A stretch of DNA of 50,390 nt. Origin: Bacillus sp. MM2020_4. GTDB lineage: Bacteria > Bacillota > Bacilli > Bacillales > Cytobacillaceae. The notes beneath the pieces are model-generated. The model saw nothing but the letters and a program-made list of their open reading frames with translations. It made no database searches and had not been told where the DNA came from. This document shows positions 43,566 to 50,390 of the stretch, one piece after another; position 1 is the first letter of the stretch, and each line of letters opens with the position of its first letter. The stretch is from contig NZ_JAANMZ010000014.1 in assembly GCF_011250555.1 (NCBI RefSeq), positions 39,219-89,608 on the forward strand, read 5' to 3'. Both the position numbers and the translations under genes were made by a program.

Positions 43566-44338
43566 TTAAGATTCAACACCTTGATGATTAAATAATAATT
43601 TTCTATATTTCATTCTGATGCTGTTCTGTTCCTCACTGAACGTCAAAATTTCACAACGATGAAGGAGACGATCCAATATTGCTGTCGTAAGTGTCGTATC
43701 TCCAAGGAATTTCCCCCATTCTCCTGGTCCTTTATTAGATGTAAGTATAAATGCAGCTTTATCATACATCTCATAAATAAACTGGAAGAATAAATGGGCA
43801 TCTTGCGGTTCATATGCCATATACATGACATCATCTATGATAATCAAATCGGATTGGGTGATACGGTTGTACCTCGTCTTGGATTTACTTATATACTCTC
43901 TTGATTTCAATACATAAATCAAACGATCCATTGATATAAAAGAAACCTGGTATCCACGCTCAATAGCGTGAATACCCAGGGCAGTTGATAGATGAGTCTT
44001 GCCGACACCGGTCTGTCCCATCATAATTAGCGTAAAAAACTCATCAACCCATGATAGTTGTTTCAATATATTCAGTTGTTTTTCACCAATCGCCGTCTGT
44101 TCTTCAAGACGGAAATTCTCAAATGTCAAAGTTTCTGGAAACTCTGCCCACTTCGTTAGTCTTTCAATGTTTTTCTTTTCCCTACAACGCATTTCATGGC
44201 TAAGAAACTCCTGGATGAACTCATGATAGGTCCAACCCTTTGCTTCTGCTTCTCTAAGAAGAGTGGTAACTCCTATGCTGTCTCTGCTAGACGTAAGGTT
44301 CGACATTTCTCCTGTAGTGATTCGTAAGGTTGGCTCAT
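43566..44338 (-). pseudogene. istB: istB-like IS21 helper ATPase, broken near N-terminus
   Basis: The ATG at 44338 overlaps the istA stop (ATGA). It encodes MSQPYESLQEKCRTLRLAETA, then TAG; the reading then shifts by one base to TLLREAEAKGWTYHEFIQEFL and runs intact to 43566. Walker A (MGQTGVGKTH) and Walker B (DLIIIDDVMYM) are present. An out-of-frame ATG at 44306 could still start a 246-residue form with an altered N-terminus. Confidence 0.8.
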
Positions 44339-45868
44339 CTGTTTACTCCTCCCTGAAGGACACTTAAATAAATATCCTCTCTACGTTCAGGGGCAATTAA
44401 GGCTTTATATTTCTCATTCAGGGTTCCCGTTTCTATATGTTTCTTTCGGCCCTGTATTTCTAATGAGATGGCAATATCCCTAAAATCATTTGCACTTGTC
44501 AGCCGTAAACGTCTCATTTCATTAAGTGTCTTGTCAATGAAAGCTGGATATTTCAGAATGACGGATTGGACAACTTTAAGTTGATCTATCAAATGACGTG
44601 GATATTCGTTTGATAGAGTTTCTATTAGCCAATTTGCAGCTTCTTTATCGTTTAACATTTCTTTAATTTGCTGTATTAATAGGTCACGTTTAGATTGTTC
44701 TCGTTGCCGATGGGAAGGGTCTGAAATGACTTCACCACTTCCTTTTGCAATTTTATGTTTTGCTAAAGGCTCTCCGTTTTTCTGTAGGCGTATGTATAGA
44801 TACTCAGTATTTGCGTCTACATAAGCAATGTTTGGCGCTCCTTTTCGATAGGTACCGCGAGGTACACTGTATCGATTTCCATCCCACCGGATAACATTGT
44901 CTTTGGTTATGGTTCTTGATATACTAGAATCGAAGATATCTTCAAAAATGTAAGTACCGGAGACCGGATGTAGGTGTGGCTTTTCCAGGGCGAACACCTC
45001 CATAGGTCTTTTTTTTGTATTATGATGTACTTTATAATTCCCCGTTCTCTTTAACCAATTTAAACAAGATTCCTGCCAATCTACTAGATTATCGAAGGTA
45101 CGGTTCTTCGCAAAATTATTCTTTACATACTTCACTACCTGCTCTATTTTCCCCTTCGACTCTGGATCAGATTTCCTACATAGATAGACCTTAAACTTTC
45201 TTGTCTGTTGGTACTTAGTGAATTCCGCTGTCATAATTAGGTCTCCTGCATTTTCGCTAACTGCCAGAAGACGGTCTTGGTCGTAGGCGATTTCATTAGA
45301 CATTCCCCCTTAAAAACGGAAGGCTGTTTCATGCATTCTAATAAGATCTGATGATTGAAATGGTCGGTCGAGCCATTCTACATATTTGTATCTGGAATGA
45401 GCGAGTACGAATCCAATAAAGTAGAGCCGCTTGAACACTCCATTCGTTGTAGGGACCCTAATTTGACCAAAATCCACTTGAAGCTGTTGCCCCATTGGAA
45501 GATCGGGTACTGTACTATATTCTCTTTGTAATATCACTTTAGGGATATGATAAGCTTCTCGTATCTCGTTAACATAATTTCGTACAGTTCCTTCTGTAAC
45601 AGAGCTAACGTTCAATTTCTCACCCAACCAGTCCAATACTTGTGCTCCAGAAGGATCAGGATGATCCTTTAACCATCCAAGGATTTCCTCCCGAAAGGGA
45701 TCTAGCTTTTTACTTCTGCTTTGTATTGAGATTGCAAACGAGTAAAACTCTTCTGGACTCATTCTCCCGTATTCTATCACCCTATTTCTAGATATCTTCA
45801 ACTTTCTAGCTATCGCGCTATTTGAAAACCCCTCGCTGCGAAAGCCTATGAATCTCGTTGTATACCAT
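44335..45868 (-). pseudogene. istA: istA-like IS21 transposase, nonsense and frameshift
   Basis: The ATG at 45868 (GGGAGTGG upstream) gives MVYNEIHRLSQRG; an extra G in the GGGG run shifts the frame before FSNSAIARKLKISRNRVIEYGRM. The DDE region (VDFGQIRV, FVLAHSRYKYVEW) follows, then TAA at 45310-45312 interrupts HETAFRF, and GGMSNEIAYDQDRLL resumes in the same frame. The remaining 322 residues are intact. Confidence 0.8.
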
Positions 45869-46020
45869 CAGTTTTTCCACTCCCGTTTATTCCTCACTTT
45901 CAATAGACTAATTAAAGTATATAGAAAGTAGGGTTAATTAAGGTAAACTGTTGATTCTTATTTGTCGAAATCTGTTTATCCTTATTTGTGGAAAACTGTT
46001 GATTCTAGTTTATCGTTTAC

Positions 46021-46210
46021 ACTTAGCGCAAATGGTGCGGAATCAAATCAAAAGAAACAGCTAAATCAAGAATTAAAAGAGGAGAAAAAACGAGCTAAAT
46101 CATTAGAAAAAGACTTGCGTAAAAAGGAGAAAGCATTGGCAGAAGCTGCGGCCTTATTACTTCTTAGAAAAAAGGCCCAAGCGATCTGGGGGGACCAAGA
46201 GGACGAATGA
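46021..46210 (+). pseudogene. IS3-type orfA, N-terminally truncated
   Basis: About 62 residues (SANGAESNQKKQLNQELKEEKKRAKSLEKDL, AAALLLLRKKAQAIWGDQEDE) form the C-terminal leucine-zipper-like coiled coil of an orfA. The HTH part is missing; an apparent start upstream lies in IS21-terminus sequence. The stop overlaps the orfB start. Confidence 0.75.
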
Positions 46211-47256
46211 TAAGCCCGTCAGATCGCGCACTAGCAGTAGAACTCATCCAAGAAGCTAACCAAAATGGTGCGCGCTTAGCCCTTGCGTGCAAGGAACTGA
46301 ACATTAGTGTACGCACGTATGAACGCTGGGTTTCCGAAGGTGGAGTCAAAGAAGATCAGCGTCCTATTGCGCCAAGACCGGAACCCAAAAATAAGCTGAC
46401 GGAAGAGGAAAAGATGGAAATTCTGGAGGTTGTAAAAAAGGAGGAATTTGCGAATTTACCACCGACGCAAATTGTACCGAAATTAGCGGACCAAAGCATT
46501 TATATTGCTTCAGAATCTAGTTTTTATAGGGTGCTTCGTGAGCAAAATATGCAAAATCATCGAGGAAGAAGTAAAAGACCAGAAAGTAGATTACCAGAAA
46601 GCCATTTAGCCAAAGCTCCAAACCAGGTTTGGACATGGGATATTACGTGGTTAAAAGGGCCGGTGAAAGGCATATTTTATCGACTCTATTTAATTCTCGA
46701 TTTATTTAGTAGGAAAATAGTAGGATGGGAGATTTGGGAAACGGAAGAAGCAAAATACGCAGAAGAATTGGTGAAGAAGACAATTGTTAATGAGAAGATT
46801 CAGGGTAGACCGTTGGTCCTCCATTCTGATAATGGTAGTCCGAAGAAAGCAGCGACCTTTCAAGTATTACTCGAAAAATTAGGGATCCAAAGCTCATATT
46901 CTAGACCAAGAGTAAGCAATGATAATCCCTATTCTAAAGCAATGTTTCGGACACTAAAATATAGACCGGAATACCTGTACAAAGGTTTTGGAACTCTCGA
47001 TGCAGCACGGGAATGGGCACTGAAATTTGTACATTGGTATAACTGTGTCCATTTGCACAGTGGCACTAATTTTGTGACGCCAGAACAGTGTCATACTGGC
47101 GCCTATGCAGAGGTTCTCAATAAGCGAAAAGAAGTCTATGAGCAAGCGAAACAAAAACGGCCTGAACGTTGGACGAGATCAACAAGGGACTGGAGTCCAC
47201 ATGATTCAGTAGCATTAAATCCAATGAAAGAATCATTAGAAAATGGATCCCAATAG
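46207..47256 (+). CDS. IS3-family transposase orfB with altered DDE glutamate
   Basis: 349 residues. HTH segment (about 20-45, ALACKELNISVRTYERWVSEGG), then the rve integrase core with WTWDITW (first Asp about residue 141), LHSDNGSP (second Asp about 220), and NDNPYSKAMFRTLKYRP, where the third acidic residue, normally Glu in NPYSEA, is Lys at residue 244 (AAA codon at 46936-46938). One G-to-A change would explain it. The transposase should be catalytically dead although its frame is open. Confidence 0.85.
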   Translation: MISPSDRALAVELIQEANQNGARLALACKELNISVRTYERWVSEGGVKEDQRPIAPRPEPKNKLTEEEKMEILEVVKKEEFANLPPTQIVPKLADQSIYIASESSFYRVLREQNMQNHRGRSKRPESRLPESHLAKAPNQVWTWDITWLKGPVKGIFYRLYLILDLFSRKIVGWEIWETEEAKYAEELVKKTIVNEKIQGRPLVLHSDNGSPKKAATFQVLLEKLGIQSSYSRPRVSNDNPYSKAMFRTLKYRPEYLYKGFGTLDAAREWALKFVHWYNCVHLHSGTNFVTPEQCHTGAYAEVLNKRKEVYEQAKQKRPERWTRSTRDWSPHDSVALNPMKESLENGSQ

Positions 47257-47288
47257 ATTATCTACAGATATGCTTGAATCCCCTTTAC

Positions 47289-47335
47289 CCTTCTCCAAAT
47301 AGAATAGAATAAAATTCTGTTCTATTTGGAGAAGG
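47289..47335. repeat. Long near-perfect hairpin
   Basis: CCTTCTCCAAATAGAA(T)AGAAT pairs with ATTCT(G)TTCTATTTGGAGAAGG, giving about 22 bp around an AAA loop with one T-G step. It may be an IS-end structure or a terminator, but no T-tract follows. Confidence 0.8.
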
Positions 47336-47401
47336 CCAGCAAGCGAAGCGCGGTAGGTATCTTTAAATTAAATACACTAGTAAACAAGGAAAATGCGACA
47401 A

Positions 47402-47587
47402 CTATCTTGACAAACACCGCCCCTCGGGGCAAGATACCCTAAACTCCAAGTCTTCCCCCAAATATGGAAATAGCTCAGAATGAAGTGGCTCACTTTTGAA
47501 GTGATCACGCTGGCTCAAATTAATATTGACAAATACAGGCAGATCTGTCACTTTTGCATGGCTGTAATCGTTTATTGTAAAATTCAT
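47402..47587 (-). other. Small frame of uncertain status after the glycosyltransferase
   Basis: A 61-codon frame begins with an ATG overlapping the glycosyltransferase stop (ATGA), which hints at coupling. However, the middle (VNINLSQRDHFKSEP) corresponds to TGGCTCACTTTTGAAGTGATCAC-like DNA that I associate with non-coding parts of IS21-type elements, so an IS remnant is as likely. Confidence 0.3.
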
Positions 47588-48411
47588 TTCGCTGGTGAGT
47601 CCCTTAATATCTTTTTATAAACAATAGCCCTTAATTTATTGGGCAGAAACCTAACTCCACTTCTTATGAATAAATTCCTTCCAAAATCAAATACATTAGT
47701 GAACTTTAAATCTAAAAAAACCTTTTGAAGCTTAATCTCACTTAATAAGTATTTAAATCCCCCACGCCGACTATACATAGATTCTCCAGTTCTTACTTTT
47801 AGCAAAACATCTTCAATATTTGTTATTTTAAAGTCATTAACTAATAACCTGACCCATAAGAAATAATCCTCGTTCCATAAAAATGGCTGGTAGTTCCCTA
47901 CAGAAATTACCGCACTTTTCCTAAAGACAACAGACATATGGTTTAATGGGTTTCTATACTTTGCCTTTTTCTTTATTTCTTCATAATCTATTGGAACAGC
48001 CCTAATTGAACTAATTTCATCCGGATCATTATCAAATTCAGCTATCCAAGAGCCCAACACTGATATTGTTGAATCCTTCTTCATCGCTTCAATTTGCCTT
48101 TCAAATCTATATGGAAGCGAGATATCATCTGTGTCCATTCTAGCGATTATTTCATTAGAACAATGAGTAAGCCCTATACTCAATGCATTGCCAAGCCCTA
48201 CATTCTTATCTAAACTAACTATTTTAAATAAACCAGGGTACATTTCTATATATTTATCTATTACCTCATTTAATAATTGAGTCAGCGGGCCATCTTTTAC
48301 TAAGACAACCTCGATAGGAACTAAAGTTTGATCTAATATACTATTTAGGGCAATATCTAGATAAAGAGGATTCTCTTTTTGATAAACAGAAATCAACACT
48401 GAAAAACACAT
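47584..48411 (-). CDS. Glycosyltransferase family 2
   Basis: 275 residues with a GT-A fold: FSVLISVYQKENPLYLDIALNSILDQT (nucleotide-binding start), VLVKDGP, and the metal-binding MDTDDIS near residue 96, followed by PYRFERQI. One domain, no membrane segments. It should add a sugar to a growing exopolysaccharide or O-unit on the inner membrane face. It follows the GT4 gene by 22 bases in the same operon. Donor and acceptor unknown. Confidence 0.9.
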   Translation of the reverse strand: MCFSVLISVYQKENPLYLDIALNSILDQTLVPIEVVLVKDGPLTQLLNEVIDKYIEMYPGLFKIVSLDKNVGLGNALSIGLTHCSNEIIARMDTDDISLPYRFERQIEAMKKDSTISVLGSWIAEFDNDPDEISSIRAVPIDYEEIKKKAKYRNPLNHMSVVFRKSAVISVGNYQPFLWNEDYFLWVRLLVNDFKITNIEDVLLKVRTGESMYSRRGGFKYLLSEIKLQKVFLDLKFTNVFDFGRNLFIRSGVRFLPNKLRAIVYKKILRDSPAK

Positions 48412-48433
48412 TTATAATAAGTCCTTTCAATAT

Positions 48434-49546
48434 TTATAAGATTAACTGACGATATACATCTTCGTATTTTTTGGCCATTACCTTTGCACTTAAATGATTG
48501 TTAATTATCGACAATGCATTTTTTGATAATATTTCATTATTAGACATTTTCACCAGATCATCTATTTTTTCTGCCAAATCAGTAGATGAACCTTCGGAAA
48601 ATATTACTCCAGCTTTACTATTAAAAGATAATAGTTCCTTATGAGGTTCAATATCAGATAGACAAACTGGGAGCCCACTTGCCAATGCCTCAAGAACTGC
48701 CATGGGTAATCCTTCTGCATGAGAGGCAGAAATCATATAATCTGCAACTTTTAAGAAATCAGACACATTTTCCACATGCCCAATCATTATAATATTAGGA
48801 TATTCTTTAATTAACTCCTCACAAGCGCTTCGTAATGGGCCATCACCAATAAAAATAAGAATACTATCGCTCATTATTTTACTTGCTAAAAATCCCTTAA
48901 TAACAGTTATTGGATCCTTCCGTTGTATTAGGTTTCCTGATGAGATAAATATTTTTTTCTCTAAAGGTAGTCCCAATTCAGTTCTTAGTCTTTGCCTTTC
49001 TTCTTCTCTAACTGGTCGATAAATCTCATTATCAATACCATTTTGAATTGTATAAAGTTCTAAATTATGGGTATTTGTTAGATTAGTTATAGTTTGTGAA
49101 CAAGCGATTGGAAATTCAATTTTCCTAAAAGCATTAATTTGGAAGTAACTCATAATATACCCACGTAACTTACCATATGCTAGTGGATAATCATAATATG
49201 GATAATTATGTGAGGTTGAACACCGTTGAAATCCTTTTAAATATTTTGCTGAGATTAAATCTGCTCTTATGCCATGAGTATGAATAACATCAGGTTGGTA
49301 ATTATTAATAAAAGCCTTTACTTTTATAGCGCCATAAAGTACTCCTGATATTCTAGACATTTTTATTTGTTCAACCTTTATGCCTAACTTAATAAATTCA
49401 CCAATCCTTGAATCTTCACTCTCGGGAGAGAGTGTAAGAATTGCTAAATTGAATTGATCTTTATTTATATACTTAACGATATTATAAAGAACATTGATAG
49501 GTCCTGATCTCTGTAAGGTAGAAGCGATATATAAGATTTTCCTCAT
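48434..49546 (-). CDS. Glycosyltransferase family 4
   Basis: 370 residues with a GT-B fold: N-terminal YIASTLQRSGPINVLYNIVKYI and DVIHTHGIRADLIS, C-terminal donor site with FISSGNLIQRKDPITVIKGF, LIFIGDGPLR and the E-x7-E motif in SHAEGLPMAVLEALASGLPV. Retaining transferase, cytoplasmic, membrane-peripheral. It lies 19 bases downstream of the polymerase gene and shares its operon. Confidence 0.92.
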   Translation of the reverse strand: MRKILYIASTLQRSGPINVLYNIVKYINKDQFNLAILTLSPESEDSRIGEFIKLGIKVEQIKMSRISGVLYGAIKVKAFINNYQPDVIHTHGIRADLISAKYLKGFQRCSTSHNYPYYDYPLAYGKLRGYIMSYFQINAFRKIEFPIACSQTITNLTNTHNLELYTIQNGIDNEIYRPVREEERQRLRTELGLPLEKKIFISSGNLIQRKDPITVIKGFLASKIMSDSILIFIGDGPLRSACEELIKEYPNIIMIGHVENVSDFLKVADYMISASHAEGLPMAVLEALASGLPVCLSDIEPHKELLSFNSKAGVIFSEGSSTDLAEKIDDLVKMSNNEILSKNALSIINNHLSAKVMAKKYEDVYRQLIL

Positions 49547-49565
49547 CTTAACCCCCGAATTTATA

Positions 49566-50390
49566 TTAAACTGACTTACCCTTACTTCTGTTTATTCGCA
49601 TTGTTTCAACTAACAATACCCACAGTAGAATATGTCCAATAAAGACAGAATTTAGAACCACCACCGTAGTTAATTCAGATGTCAGACAGAAAAGGCTAAT
49701 AAAAATATACGATATTCTTTGATTTATATCTTTAAAGGAACGATAAAATATTATTGGAAGTAAAAAAATAATATATTGCAAACCACCTCCAACTATTCCA
49801 AATTTTTTAATTGTTAATATATATCCCATATCAATATATTGAGGGAGGTTGTTATCCCAAATATCCCCAAATAAGGGGTTATTTAAAGATTCAATTAGCC
49901 AATTTACCATTGAAATTCGATAAGATACACTATAATCGGAATTCGGGCTATTGAATATACTCATAATAATTCTGCTAGTATATTCATTACTCAGAATAAC
50001 AAGTACTCCTATTGTCAACAGAGGTATACTAATAAATAGAAACTTTCGAACGTTATCTATTAATTGCTTTAATGATTTAATTGGAAAAAACACTGCCAAT
50101 ACTTCAAATAAAATTGCAAATAAAGCGATATTTCTTGAAAAGCCAAGTATAATAAAAGAGAATCCAAAAATCATCCAAATGGTTTTCTTTGTATTAATAT
50201 GTAGCAATTTACACACTCCATACATAACAAAATTAAACCAAACTGGATTTCCAATAGTGCCGAAAACTCTATCACTATTAAAATCAACATAATAAGAGGC
50301 AGTATTTGCTGCAATGAATTCAAATATTGACCAAGTTTTTATCCCAAATAAATTAATTCTTTGAAATATCCCTAAAATTAATTCGAATAC
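49566..50390 (-). CDS. O-antigen ligase/polymerase-like membrane protein (N-terminus outside window)
   Basis: The frame is open from the window edge, giving 274 visible residues. Near the edge it has RVFGTIGNPVWFNFVMYGV, a Wzy/ligase-type motif, then several hydrophobic segments with a long polar loop (SNEYTSRIIMSIFNSPNSDYSVSYRISMVNWLI) and GDIWDNNLPQYIDMGY. It probably polymerises repeat units of an exopolysaccharide. First visible gene of the operon with two glycosyltransferases. Confidence 0.78.
   Translation of the reverse strand, partial: VFELILGIFQRINLFGIKTWSIFEFIAANTASYYVDFNSDRVFGTIGNPVWFNFVMYGVCKLLHINTKKTIWMIFGFSFIILGFSRNIALFAILFEVLAVFFPIKSLKQLIDNVRKFLFISIPLLTIGVLVILSNEYTSRIIMSIFNSPNSDYSVSYRISMVNWLIESLNNPLFGDIWDNNLPQYIDMGYILTIKKFGIVGGGLQYIIFLLPIIFYRSFKDINQRISYIFISLFCLTSELTTVVVLNSVFIGHILLWVLLVETMRINRSKGKSV

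Larger units (their letters stand above)
43505..46020 (-). mobile_element. IS21-family element, decayed
   Basis: The ends are inverted copies: TGTAACCGTCAAGTAGAAATCAAC at the left, and, read on the minus strand, TGTAAACGATAAACTAGAATC at the right. Both are followed by CAACAGTTTT and AAATAAG motifs repeated several times, as in IS21 termini. It encodes istA and istB in the standard order, both with lesions. No clear target duplication is seen; the flanks belong to two different IS remnants, so rearrangement has occurred. Confidence 0.75.
46021..47340 (+). mobile_element. Second IS3-family element, left end lost to the IS21 junction
   Basis: The orfA tail and a full-length orfB overlap by 4 bases as in IS3 elements. 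The left end is replaced by the IS21-like terminus at 46020. A very long hairpin (47289-47335) lies after orfB. Confidence 0.65.

Overview
The window looks like chromosomal DNA of a low-GC, spore-forming Bacillaceae bacterium (Bacillus, Neobacillus or a close relative). The evidence is ComK, a YjcZ-type small sporulation protein, the DUF1659/DUF2922 pair, AGGAGG-type ribosome binding sites, frequent TTG starts and a c-di-GMP-I riboswitch of the kind common in Bacillus. No rRNA, tRNA, CRISPR array or prophage module was seen.

Layout. 1-3.1 kb: most of a secreted surface protein on the minus strand (choice-of-anchor L domain, fibronectin III domain, then 80-residue tandem repeats that run off the window). 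3.1-8.2 kb: a two-component pair (a receptor with two kinase modules plus a SARP-like response regulator) and a Crp/Fnr-type regulator. 8.3-11.4 kb: an operon of class V aminotransferase fold enzyme, YitT protein and amino-acid permease, followed by a 52-bp tandem hairpin array. 11.8-14.9 kb: small membrane proteins, an Xre regulator, trmL and a YjcZ-like protein. 15.1-21.6 kb: a catabolic operon (aconitase-family hydratase pair, isocitrate-lyase/PEP-mutase-family lyase, TRAP transporter) with a divergent TetR regulator. 22.3-27.0 kb: a sugar cluster (ribokinase, DUF4432 epimerase-like protein, FucP-like transporter, LacI regulator) with four matching operator palindromes. 28-29.4 kb: a sigma-54 activator fused by deletion to the tail of a sodium:solute symporter. 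29.7-33.4 kb: a winged-helix protein, comK, two small Xre proteins, DUF1659, DUF2922 and a CoxG-like protein. 34.1-34.5 kb: a c-di-GMP-I riboswitch in front of a 41-residue membrane peptide. 34.6-36.4 kb: a frameshifted LCP-family gene and a DUF1643 gene. 36.8-42.4 kb: a complete two-gene RADAR anti-phage system (rdrA, rdrB). 42.5-47.3 kb: decayed IS3/IS150-like, IS21-like and IS3 elements. 47.6-50.4 kb: exopolysaccharide genes (two glycosyltransferases and a partial polymerase).

How it fits together. The clearest defence content is RADAR, a described system; both subunits appear intact. It sits between imperfect 34-bp direct repeats and next to a transposon graveyard, which suggests lateral acquisition. 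The least conventional metabolic content is the hydratase/lyase/TRAP operon, whose composition matches the dimethylmaleate hydratase plus 2,3-dimethylmalate lyase logic but whose active-site motifs are diverged. Other points of interest are the riboswitch-controlled micropeptide, the compensating 52-bp hairpin array, several dispersed REP-like intergenic repeats, and a set of genes broken by small lesions.
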